From NCBI RefSeq assembly GCF_025753815.1, contig NZ_JAOWRF010000171.1, positions 1 through 40,745 on the forward strand: 40,745 nt of DNA. The letters run 5' to 3'. The notes beneath the pieces were generated by a model that worked only from the letters and a program-made list of their open reading frames with translations, did no database searches and had not been told where the DNA came from. Source of the stretch: Plectonema radiosum NIES-515. Lineage in GTDB: Bacteria; Cyanobacteriota; Cyanobacteriia; Cyanobacteriales; Nostocaceae. Positions 7,769-15,773 of the stretch are shown piece by piece. The position numbers were made by a program, and so were the translations under genes. Position 1 is the stretch's first letter, and every line of letters begins with the position of its first letter.

Positions 7769-8518
7769 ATGAAATTCTTTCACGAACAAAGATTGTGGGC
7801 AAAACTATTATTTGTAGTTTTCGGGTTGTCTTTCCTGATTCCTTTGACACCCGCAGAAGCTCGAATAACATTTAAAGCACCAGAAGATCTACAAGCACCA
7901 GGCAGACGGGTAGCAGGTGGGTCGCGATCTCCGCAAGATAAAAAGTGCTCTTCCGGGCAAAATCCTCTAACTGCTGTAGTCCCCAATTCTAACGTGGGGT
8001 TAACAACACAAGCAAACCCTACTTTCTTTTTCTACGTTCCGCAAACTTCTGCAACATTAGAGCTTGTATTACGCGATCAAAATAAAGAATACAAGCAAAC
8101 CTATAAATCAAGTGACAAAGGTGGAATAGTCAGTATTCCTTTTAATAAGGCTCCACTAGAAATAAATAAGGTGTATCGTTGGTCATTCTCAATAGTTTGC
8201 GACCCTCAAGAACGCTCCAAAGACAAGTTTGTCGAAGGTGCTATCAAGCGTGTTAAAACAGCTCCTCAACTAGCGAGCAAGTTAGCAACAGCAAGTCCTC
8301 AACAGCGTGCCAATCTTTACGCAGAAGCCGGCATTTGGCAAGATAGCCTTGCTAGTTTAGCCCAGTCGCTTTCCTCCAATCCCAATAATGGCGAATTAAA
8401 AGCAGATTGGCAAGCATTGCTCACCTCAAGCAGCGTAGGTTTGGATAATTTGGTCAGTGAACCGTTGCTCCCAGATCAATTAAAACCTCAAGTTATTACA
8501 ACCAATCAAAGCAATTAA
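7769..8518 (+). CDS. DUF928 domain-containing exported protein
   Basis: This 249-residue protein begins with a signal peptide (KLLFVVFGLSFLIPLTPAEA, cut near residue 32). The mature part shows the DUF928 pattern seen in cyanobacteria: APGRRVAGGSRSP, a Cys followed by LTAVVPNSNVGLTTQANPTF, FYVPQTS, an all-beta core, and a second conserved Cys in SFSIVCDP. The two Cys could form a disulfide in the periplasm. A helical tail (ASPQQRANLYAEAGIWQDSL) follows. DUF928 genes are often found near two-partner secretion genes and CHASE2/TPR genes, which matches the TPR and TpsB genes downstream. The biochemical function is not known. The start is ATG 7769. Confidence 0.88.
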   Translation: MKFFHEQRLWAKLLFVVFGLSFLIPLTPAEARITFKAPEDLQAPGRRVAGGSRSPQDKKCSSGQNPLTAVVPNSNVGLTTQANPTFFFYVPQTSATLELVLRDQNKEYKQTYKSSDKGGIVSIPFNKAPLEINKVYRWSFSIVCDPQERSKDKFVEGAIKRVKTAPQLASKLATASPQQRANLYAEAGIWQDSLASLAQSLSSNPNNGELKADWQALLTSSSVGLDNLVSEPLLPDQLKPQVITTNQSN

Positions 8519-8680
8519 ACCTCGTCCATTTTGAAAGCTGGAGTTTTATATAAGGGCTTATAATTTACTTCTAGCTTGAGTTATAAGCTTTACCCTAATT
8601 AGAAAAAACTACCGTTCTCAACCGAAACCTGGTTTAAAAAGCAAGAATGTTTGTAAAGCTACCTTGAATAATCAGTTGAA

Positions 8681-8715
8681 AAGAGACAGTTATTTTTATA
8701 AGCTGTCTTTTTTTT
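8681..8715 (+). terminator. Rho-independent-like terminator after the DUF928 gene
   Basis: A stem AGACAG (8684-8689) / CTGTCT (8703-8708), extendable by a G-T and two A-T pairs, is followed by a run of eight T (8708-8715). It lies 165 bases after the DUF928 stop and reads in the same direction. Confidence 0.6.
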
Positions 8716-8763
8716 GCGCTGCTCAATATAAGTCAATACCGTTCAGTTAAGCCCCAAATCCTC

Positions 8764-8792
8764 GTAGAGACGTAGCATTGCTACGTCTCTAC
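8764..8792. repeat. 29-bp GTAGAGACG palindrome, near-perfect copy
   Basis: Fourteen-base arms GTAGAGACGTAGCA / TGCTACGTCTCTAC surround a single T. This is the isolated core of the larger MITE family described at 29148-29237, without its outer ends. Confidence 0.85.
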
Positions 8793-9300
8793 ATAGATAC
8801 AATTTTTACCACCAATTTCTTAACACCAAGCGTATTGCAATACAAGTCAATTCCTTTCCATTGTCAAGTAATTCTAAGAATTTGAAGAATCAACTTTCAG
8901 TTGAGTGAGGTTTTATGTAGCTGCTATATAAATACTAGACAAGTCTAGACACTTACTTCTTACTTCACGGGGAGCATGGGAGCGGTTATCCCGAAGTTCG
9001 CTTTCACCATGAAGCCAAACGTGATAAATTAATCGCTCACTCAACTGAGAACCGCTATAGTAGTTACGCGATAAATTAGGAGGGCGATTAAGTATTAAGT
9101 TAAATGTTATACAGATTATTTTGAGTAAGAATGAGTTGCGATCGCGCGGGTGGATGTACCTTATTTACTTGCAATACGCTGTAAATCCATGTTTGTTCAT
9201 ACCCTTTCACCTTTCCCAAGTCTAGTATTGCTTGATTTTCGCCATAAGAGCCATCGCCCGCACATCTATCTTGGGAAATACTTTTCAAATATATCCCTTT
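8793..9300. other. Intergenic region with long-range inverted repeat (8897-9048)
   Basis: No gene is supportable here. Perfect 13-base arms TCAGTTGAGTGAG (8897-8909) and CTCACTCAACTGA (9036-9048) lie 126 bases apart. Between them are a short palindrome CTAGACAAGTCTAG (8935-8948) and a GC-richer stretch. This could be an untranslated structured RNA or an old mobile-element remnant; the sequence does not decide. Confidence 0.45.
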
Positions 9301-9528
9301 ATTTAATCATTTCTTCAAAAATCATCTAGCGTTTCCATTAAATGACCGATGCGTAATGCTTTACTATGTAGTGTTAGTTTTCCTTTTGGTCTAGTTCTAT
9401 TTACAGAAGTCAAAATTTAATTATTTCTTCAAAAATCATGTTGCGTTTCGATCAAATGACCGATGCGTAATGCTTTACTATGTAGTATTAGTTTTCCTTT
9501 TGGTCTAGTTCTATTTACAGAAGTCAAA
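9301..9528. repeat. 114-bp tandem duplication upstream of the TPR gene
   Basis: Bases 9301-9414 and 9415-9528 are two adjacent copies that differ at only a handful of positions (for example CTAGCG/GTTGCG, CATTAA/GATCAA, GTGTTA/GTATTA). The unit has no open frame of note. It ends 175 bases before the TPR gene start, so it may duplicate a regulatory region. Confidence 0.9.
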
Positions 9529-9703
9529 AGTGAGTTACTCTGGCAAAATTAAATAATCTAAATATCTTTTGTCGGAAAAACTTGGTTAAATATCAAGTTT
9601 AATCTAACGCCGGTTAATTTAGCTGACAGAGATATTAACCTTAATTGTGTTGTTTTTGATTTTCAATATAAAAACACTGTGTCATGTGTAGAGCAACTAG
9701 ATT

Positions 9704-10402
9704 ATGAATAAAAAATTCCTTGGTGTAGCACCCCTGCAAACTACCACTACTGTGGTAGAGCAAGCGATAATTCAACCTGAACAAGCCATTCTGTTTGCCG
9801 AAAATTCTCTGCCCAAAGATTTTCAAAGCTATGAAAATAATCCTTACAGTGGCGAGCATAGTCTTTCGTCGGTGATTCTGATTTTAGTTGGAGTTGGCTT
9901 AGTTTTTGGCTCCACTGTTAATTTAGTTTATAAAGCCGTGAATTCGGGCAAGCATCAAGCAACAACAGCAGAATCTGTGCCTACACCAAAAAAGGAGCAG
10001 AAAGTGGCTTCTGCTGGTATAGTATCTGAAACTAAACAGAGCCTTGATGCTGCATACGTTGAACAAGCTCGTACCTTTTTTAAACAAGGAGACACTCAAG
10101 GAGCGATCGCTCTATTCAATAATGCAATTCGTACTCGTCCTAATGATGCTTATCTTTACACTGAACGCGCTAACTTGCGTCGCCAAAATCTAGAAGATCA
10201 AGACGGAGCAATAGAAGATTACACTCAAGCGATTAATCTTCATCCAGACAACCCGCTGTTTTACCTTTGGCGCAGTCAGCTTTATTATGAGATCGGCGAT
10301 AAGTTAAAAGCAATGACTGACTATAACACAGCTATTCGCCTTGCTCCTGAAGGTACAATGTATCACTCTTTTCAAACAAACGGAAACTCATCAAGAGGGT
10401 GA
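9704..10402 (+). CDS. Membrane-anchored TPR protein
   Basis: This 232-residue protein has an N-terminal soluble stretch, one transmembrane helix at about residues 54-76 (SSVILILVGVGLVFGSTVNL), a Thr/Pro/Lys linker, and about three tetratricopeptide repeats at 117-216. Repeat signatures such as GDTQGAIALFNNAIRTRPND, DGAIEDYTQAINLHPDN and GDKLKAMTDYNTAIRLAPE are clear. TPR domains bind other proteins; the partner is unknown. It lies between the DUF928 gene and the TpsA/TpsB remnants, so a scaffold role in surface protein export is possible but is only inference. The start ATG 9704 gives the full N-terminal region; no strong ribosome site is visible. Confidence 0.8.
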   Translation: MNKKFLGVAPLQTTTTVVEQAIIQPEQAILFAENSLPKDFQSYENNPYSGEHSLSSVILILVGVGLVFGSTVNLVYKAVNSGKHQATTAESVPTPKKEQKVASAGIVSETKQSLDAAYVEQARTFFKQGDTQGAIALFNNAIRTRPNDAYLYTERANLRRQNLEDQDGAIEDYTQAINLHPDNPLFYLWRSQLYYEIGDKLKAMTDYNTAIRLAPEGTMYHSFQTNGNSSRG

Positions 10403-10747
10403 ATGTAATTAAAATAGGCGATCGCATTCACTACAGCCGGATTTAATCATAAATGTAAATTTATGTTAATTTTTACCACATCTGACGATCGTGCGCGAGT
10501 ATTTGCGGTTAATGCGACATCAGTGCAAGACCCAGGAAGCTGCAAGTAAAATCTTCCGGGTTTGGAAAAAACAACCCCAGTCAATGCAAATTTTGACACT
10601 ATTATTAACCTCCTTTTTTATAAAACGTTTGTTTTGCCGGGAAAATCCTGTAGGTATTATTTTTAATTAGTTTTGAGAAAAAAATAATTACCCAATGTGA
10701 CCATTACAAGTGAAACTACTGAAAGATTGTCAGAGAAACTGACTGAT
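10403..10747. other. Intergenic region before the TpsA remnant
   Basis: About 345 bases with no supportable gene. It contains one HIP1 site and AT-rich sequence. CCTCCTTTTTTATAA near 10610 is a purine-rich ribosome-site-like motif only on the opposite strand. Confidence 0.4.
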
Positions 10748-10900
10748 ATGGCTATGGGCAGAAAACAAAGATGCGATCGCTTGTCTTGGGTAGTAGTTTT
10801 AGCTCTTGCAGGAGCGCTGAACGCATCTGTAAAAGTCTAAGCTCAACAAGTAGTACCAGATGCCACTTTCCCGAAAAATTGGGTCTAAAGCCCCGTACTT
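10748..10900 (+). pseudogene. Decayed 5' end of a TpsA (filamentous-haemagglutinin-like) gene
   Basis: Reading from ATG 10748 gives MAMGRKQRCDRL, then a signal-peptide core (SWVVVLALAGALNASV), an in-frame TAA at 10838-10840, then AQQVVPDATFPKNWV and another TAA at 10886-10888. The segment after the first stop closely matches the start of mature cyanobacterial TpsA exoproteins, which typically begin AQ-VPDATLP-NS-V after signal cleavage. The conserved haemagglutination domain that should follow is absent. I read this as a remnant of the secreted partner of the TpsB transporter encoded 270 bases downstream. Both stop codons are seen directly; the identity rests on recognition of a short motif. 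Confidence 0.6.
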
Positions 10901-11169
10901 CCCTTGACGGCTTTTTGCAAAAAGAAAAGTTGGCTTGCTTAAATTTCATAAATCTTAATTTTAAATATTACAGAGCAACAATAAGCACTCTTAGATGTTT
11001 ATTCAGATGTAATTTGCTTTGCGAAAGTATGACTTTTGAAAATATTTAACAAAAATTCTTTTTGTAAGGGAATATACTGTGAGTGTCAATTTTGAGATTG
11101 CCCGTATAAATTCGCAGAAATTGAACACCATAACTTAAATTACACAAATTTAGAGAGAGGTGACTCTCA

Positions 11170-13083
11170 ATGAGCCACAGATGGAAACAGGTATATATTC
11201 GATTGGGATTTGTGATAATTTTCGTGGAAGTAGGAGCCGTATATCCAAACATTGCCTTAGCAGAAACTAGGGCAGATATTACGATCCCATCTAGTCAAAC
11301 CCAAAAGATTCAACCTCAAGAGACTGTAGAAATTAATGACCAGACCCTGTTAGATGCAATTTCTGAAGAATTTCCAGCATCGGTGAATACCGCTCAAATT
11401 CTCCAGCCAATTGAAACTGCCCAAACTCAACCATCACCAGATATATTCCCCCGACCAGACCAGAACAATCCCCTGCTCATCCCAGACAAACCACCGATTC
11501 TTCCACCACCAGAAGAGTTGTTTCCTTCATCTGTGCCACCTTCACCGACTACTCCGGAGGTAGTTACCAATCAGTTTTCGGGAACTATTAGAATTGATCG
11601 CTTTAACGTAATTGATAATACTGTATTCAGCCCTCAAGAATTTGCGGAAGCTACCAAAGAGTTTATCAATAAACCGATTACTTTTGCTCAACTACTACAA
11701 GCTTCGGAAGCAGTTACTAAACTATACCGCGATAAAGGTTATATTACCTCCGGCGCATTCATCCCCGCTAACCAAACCTTTAGAACTAGGGGAAGTACTA
11801 TCACCATTCAAGTTGTGGAAGGTGGCTTAGAAAGCATCCAAATTAGGGGTTTAAAGCGGCTTAACCCTAATTATCTCCGCAGTCGTCTTGCCGTAGCTAC
11901 TGGCAAACCCCTGAACGTAAATAAGCTTTTACAAGCACTGCAACTGCTTCAACTTAATCCACTAATTAAAAGTATCTCTGCGGAACTGGCAACTGGGGCA
12001 AGTCCAGGTAGTAGTATATTAATTGTCAGAGCAAGTGAAACAAAGACATTCACCGCTGAAATTAGCTTAGATAATAATCGCTCTCCCAGTATTGGCAGCT
12101 TTCAGCGGCAAATTCAACTCAAGAAAGCTAACTTGTCGGGATTGGGAGATAATTTAAATGTTGCTTACGCCAACACTGATGGTAGCAACGATGTTGAGGC
12201 AAGCTACACCCTGCCGATAAATGCTTATAATGGAACGTTGCAATTTAGCTACAATTACACAAATAGCCGTGTAATTGAAAAACCGTTCGACATTTTAGAT
12301 ATCCAGGGAACATCACAAGATTTTTCCATCACATTGCGTCAACCGATAGTGCAAACCCCCAACGAAGAATTTGCTTTGGGAGTAGCTGCATCTCGTCGGG
12401 AAAGTGATGTTGGTTTTTTAGAATCTATCGGTGAACGATTGCCATTTCCTTCTCCAGGTGCTAGGGATGGAGAGACACGGTTATCAATATTACGGTTTTT
12501 TCAAGATTGGACTAAACGCAATAGCCGACAGGTATTGGCAGGGCGATCGCAATTTAGTTTTGGCATAGATGCCTTCGATGCTACGATTAACCCAAATGCA
12601 CCCGATGGTCAATTTTTCTCCTGGCGAGGACAAGGACAGTGGGTCAGGCTTTTAGCTCCAGATACATTACTCTTAGTTCGTGCCGATGCTCAATTATCAG
12701 ATAGACCATTAGTGCCTTTAGAGCAGTTTGGTTTGGGAGGTCAACGCACCGTGCGCGGTTATCGTCAAGATTTGTTGCTAGTCGATAAAGCTTTTTTGGC
12801 TTCTATCGAATTCAGATATCCAATTTTGCGCCTTCCACAAGTGGGAGGTGTGCTACAAATTACTCCATTCGTTGATTTTGGCACTGGTTCTGGTGGTACT
12901 AGTACAGAGGTTGCCAATGCTCCTAATAGTCTTGCTTCAACTGGGCTGGGGTTATTGTGGCAAAGCGACAGAATCAATGCTCGTTTTGACTGGGGTATTC
13001 CTTTAGTTTCTGTAGATTCACGTAGGAATTCTTTGCAAGAAGATGGTTTGTATTTTTCTGTAGTTTATACGCAACCGTTTTGA
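11170..13083 (+). CDS. ShlB/FhaC/HecB-family TpsB outer-membrane transporter
   Basis: This 637-residue protein is the outer-membrane pore of a two-partner (type Vb) secretion system. It has an N-terminal signal sequence (cut near residue 31) and a long Pro/Gln-rich linker to about 135. Two POTRA domains follow (first FSGTIRIDRFNVIDNTVFSP at 136; second SIQIRGLKRLNPNYLRSRL near 218), then a beta barrel. The L6-loop signature LGGQRTVRGYRQD (Arg about 529) and a final Phe (VVYTQPF), needed for recognition by the BAM complex, are present. The length fits cyanobacterial members. A ribosome site (AGAGAGG, 11153-11159) precedes ATG 11170. Its own substrate gene upstream is decayed, so it may serve an exoprotein encoded elsewhere or be an orphan. 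Confidence 0.93.
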   Translation: MSHRWKQVYIRLGFVIIFVEVGAVYPNIALAETRADITIPSSQTQKIQPQETVEINDQTLLDAISEEFPASVNTAQILQPIETAQTQPSPDIFPRPDQNNPLLIPDKPPILPPPEELFPSSVPPSPTTPEVVTNQFSGTIRIDRFNVIDNTVFSPQEFAEATKEFINKPITFAQLLQASEAVTKLYRDKGYITSGAFIPANQTFRTRGSTITIQVVEGGLESIQIRGLKRLNPNYLRSRLAVATGKPLNVNKLLQALQLLQLNPLIKSISAELATGASPGSSILIVRASETKTFTAEISLDNNRSPSIGSFQRQIQLKKANLSGLGDNLNVAYANTDGSNDVEASYTLPINAYNGTLQFSYNYTNSRVIEKPFDILDIQGTSQDFSITLRQPIVQTPNEEFALGVAASRRESDVGFLESIGERLPFPSPGARDGETRLSILRFFQDWTKRNSRQVLAGRSQFSFGIDAFDATINPNAPDGQFFSWRGQGQWVRLLAPDTLLLVRADAQLSDRPLVPLEQFGLGGQRTVRGYRQDLLLVDKAFLASIEFRYPILRLPQVGGVLQITPFVDFGTGSGGTSTEVANAPNSLASTGLGLLWQSDRINARFDWGIPLVSVDSRRNSLQEDGLYFSVVYTQPF

Positions 13084-13683
13084 TTTTTGTAAGTCAGCTT
13101 TTGAGAAAAAGTTCTCTTAAAAGGATTGATATGAGCGGTGAACCGCTCACTACGAGCTTAAAGAGTATTTTATGTTAATTTAAATAATTTTATGTCTAAA
13201 GCTCTTATTCTCACCTTTGCTCAAATAGCAGTCGTTAGTAGCACATTTGTAAGACTTCGAGTCAAGGCTGCTTTTAGCACAGATAATAAGCGTAAAGAAT
13301 GGTTTAAAAAAGCTCGAAAAACTTAAAAAAAAGGTCAACCACTAGATTTAATCACAAACATGGGTGAATTTATATTATCAGCTACTGGCAAATGCAAAAT
13401 TTTCCTAAGAGAGCGAAACTATATTTTCAAAGCGTATAGAAGGAGGCTTTTAAAGTATAACGAGGTCTCCTGAATATTTAGCTTGGATTTTGTAACATTT
13501 GTCTTCGTTGTATGCGACAAAATCAAAAGCTAAATGCTCGCAAACGACGGGTGCAATAATTAAGTATCCTTTCAGTGTTGGGTCTGCGATCGATGCCGTT
13601 GCAGCAATCTAGGACTAATATTTGATTGCGTGAAAAAGCTACCTATCATATGACTATGCTTGAGGGTTGGTATTTAGTTCAAA
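13084..13683. other. Intergenic region with ACTACGA-type repeat and a possible tiny ORF
   Basis: A palindrome TGAGCGGT/ACCGCTCA (13132-13149) with the tail CTACGAG belongs to the family also seen at 4588 and 18038. A 44-residue frame starts at ATG 13192 and ends at TAA 13324-13326 (MSKALILTFAQIAVV..., basic C-terminus). It has a hydrophobic start but no ribosome site or family I recognise, so I do not call it a gene. The rest, to the tRNA, appears empty. Confidence 0.45.
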
Positions 13684-13756
13684 CGGGTGTGGCAGGAATC
13701 GAACCTGCGACTGACTGCTTAGAAGGCAGTTACTCTATCCCCTGAGTTACACACCC
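13684..13756 (-). tRNA. trnR-UCU: tRNA-Arg (anticodon UCU)
   Basis: The reverse strand folds as a full cloverleaf. The acceptor stem is GGGTGTG/CACACCC, the D stem ACTC/GAGT, the anticodon stem ACTGC/GCAGT with loop CTTCTAA (anticodon TCT), and the T arm GCAGG-TTCGAAT-CCTGC. The discriminator base is G. No 3' CCA is encoded, as is usual in cyanobacteria. It decodes AGA/AGG arginine codons. Confidence 0.97.
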
Positions 13757-14068
13757 AGATTAAAATACTGGCTCCCACAAGAGTCAGTCTTTAATTATTA
13801 TATACGTGCTTAAGGACAAAATGCAATCTATTATAGATTATGCATTTTCACTTCGAGTGGCTTGAAGAAATTGGGTTCTTACCAATTTAGACGAAAAACG
13901 TTCACTTAGGGAGTGTTGCTATTTGTATATTGTGTTGTGAATGAGTGGTGAGGGTGGATGCGCTCAAACCAAAAGCCAAGAACAAAGCACTATCAGCCAA
14001 TAAGCTGGCGGTGCCATTATAGATAGCATATCAAGAATGCCCGTGTTAAAAGTTAATTTCGGTGTGCC
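13757..14068. other. Intergenic region upstream of the 14069 gene
   Basis: About 310 bases between the divergent tRNA and hypothetical gene. It includes the tRNA promoter side. I see no repeat, no open frame and no clear promoter motif. Confidence 0.4.
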
Positions 14069-14728
14069 ATGTTTATTCTCAAACGGCAGGATGTTGAAAT
14101 ATCATCGATTCAGCACCCAAAACGGGATCAGCAAGTGCCGATCCTCCATTATCAGGAGCTAACGTTTCGTTTGATTAGCGTCTTCAAGGCTAATCAAGAG
14201 GAAGAAGCTAGAGCCTTGTGGAGGGAATTAACTGATAACCGAGGTAAAGCGTGTGTCTTGCTAGAGGAACCGGAGCGCTACAGCGTTTGGGGTAAAATCC
14301 GTTTAGAGCAACTAGACAGTGACACTGGTAGTCATAGCAAGATAGGAATTTTGATCCAAGCCAGTTTATTGCTGCTGCAAGCGGTTTATATTGACATTGA
14401 AGAGCTCTTAGGGACTCGACAAGCGTCATTATTTGAGAAAGATATTACCGAAGTTTTGCAACAAAAGCAATTTTATCAGGTATCCTCATCAGAAACAGCT
14501 CATAACTTGCTAACTATCGACCCATTGCAGTTAGCCAAACTTCCAGCTTGGCAAGAAAATCATGTAATTATGCTTTTGCAAGAACTGCATCGATTGGGGA
14601 AAGGATATTTTGGCAATGCCAACTTTGCAAAACTTGTGGCTGGTACATTACAAGATATGCCATCGGGGGAGCGATCGCACTTTATTAGTTGGCTAAATCA
14701 ATCTCCACTGAGTAAACTATGGCAATAA
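14069..14728 (+). CDS. Hypothetical soluble, mainly helical protein (219 aa)
   Basis: I do not recognise this family. The 219 residues contain no signal peptide and no real membrane segment, although AVYIDIEELL and the preceding GILIQASLLLLQ make one hydrophobic helix. The composition and helix pattern look like a folded cytosolic protein, and codon use and HIP1 sites are like those of the neighbours. The start ATG 14069 opens MFILKRQDVEISSI; an upstream start is not evident. The gene stands alone, 146 bases before the 8-TM protein gene and on the same strand. It is likely real because the frame is long and undisturbed. Confidence 0.72.
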   Translation: MFILKRQDVEISSIQHPKRDQQVPILHYQELTFRLISVFKANQEEEARALWRELTDNRGKACVLLEEPERYSVWGKIRLEQLDSDTGSHSKIGILIQASLLLLQAVYIDIEELLGTRQASLFEKDITEVLQQKQFYQVSSSETAHNLLTIDPLQLAKLPAWQENHVIMLLQELHRLGKGYFGNANFAKLVAGTLQDMPSGERSHFISWLNQSPLSKLWQ

Positions 14729-14847
14729 CCAAGCATATCATCGGCAGTTTATTTTGGGGATTTAAATTTTGTAGTATATAAACATTTAAATGAACCCCTT
14801 AGGTTTCACATCAACCGCTGACTACACCCAATTGCTAAAATACTGCG

Positions 14848-15762
14848 GTGAATGCATTTATACAGTTAAGCCATATGAGAGCATCTTATAACAATTCATA
14901 CCCTGCTAAATCCCTGTTCACCACTCAAAACATCGTTTTGGCTAGTATTGCCTGGGGTGTGCTGGCACTATTGTACTTTTTGTTATTTAGTGCCAAAATT
15001 CCAGGAGCAGACGGCACACAAAGTCGTGCAGCCTGGTACGTAATTGGTACAAATATTTTTGAAGCATTGGCTTATTTAAGTGCCGGGATATTATGCTTAA
15101 GGAATTGGCGCAGTCCGCAAATTGTCAGTGGTCGCAATGTTTGGCTGGCAATTGGCATCGGGATGCTTTCTTATTTTCTCGGCGGAATATTTTTCGGCTA
15201 TACGGAAATAGTATTAAAAGAAGAGCCAATCGTTTCCCTAGGTGATGTATTTTTTGTGGTGACTTATTTGTTCCTTGGTGTAGGCGTAATTTTAGCAGTT
15301 GCTTCTAGGCGACTCAATCTGGAAAAATGGCAATGGATGATTGTGTTGGCAATTGGAGCATTTGGCAGCGCTTTGGCGTGGCTGATTTCTCATCAACCAC
15401 AAGGAGTAGATCAAGTCAGCGAACAAGTGCCATCAGGGGTAGAAAATATCGCTCTGATTTTAAGTACCGTTTACATTGTCAGCGACGTGTTATTGTTAAT
15501 TATCGCCACCACGCTACTGCTAGCTTTTTGGGGCGGACGAGCTTCTTTGTCTTGGCGAATGATTGCAGCCGCAGTATTTTCGCTCTACATAGCAGATATG
15601 TGGTTTCAATACGCCACTAATTGGATTCCCAATTATCAAAGTGGAGAGATACTAGAGGTATTTTGGGTAATGAGTGGAGTGTTATTTGGCATGGGTGCCG
15701 CCTTGGAATATGACGCATCATTGAGCCGATCGCGGCGTGTCGGCGGACGAAAACGAGCTTAA
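14848..15762 (+). CDS. Multi-pass (about 8 TM) membrane protein of unknown function
   Basis: About 304 residues with eight hydrophobic segments. They begin near ASIAWGVLALLYFLLF, WYVIGTNIFEALAYLSAGI, VWLAIGIGMLSYFLGGIFFG, SLGDVFFVVTYLFLGVGVIL, WQWMIVLAIGAFGSALAWLI, ALILSTVYIVSDVLLLIIAT, WRMIAAAVFSLYIADMWF and VFWVMSGVLFGMGAALE. The GDVFFV-TYLFL motif resembles the membrane sensor half of cyanobacterial kinases and GGDEF proteins, but no output domain is attached. The C-terminus is strongly basic (SRSRRVGGRKRA). The start may be GTG 14848 or ATG 14875; neither has a good ribosome site. The HTH gene follows within about 11 bases, so the two are probably one operon and may act together as membrane sensor and DNA-binding partner (inference). 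Confidence 0.8.
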   Translation: MNAFIQLSHMRASYNNSYPAKSLFTTQNIVLASIAWGVLALLYFLLFSAKIPGADGTQSRAAWYVIGTNIFEALAYLSAGILCLRNWRSPQIVSGRNVWLAIGIGMLSYFLGGIFFGYTEIVLKEEPIVSLGDVFFVVTYLFLGVGVILAVASRRLNLEKWQWMIVLAIGAFGSALAWLISHQPQGVDQVSEQVPSGVENIALILSTVYIVSDVLLLIIATTLLLAFWGGRASLSWRMIAAAVFSLYIADMWFQYATNWIPNYQSGEILEVFWVMSGVLFGMGAALEYDASLSRSRRVGGRKRA

Positions 15763-15773
15763 CAAAAATTTTG

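Noticed and set aside
13192-13326. A 44-residue frame after tpsB
   Set aside because: It starts with a hydrophobic stretch but has no ribosome site and no known family; too short to support.
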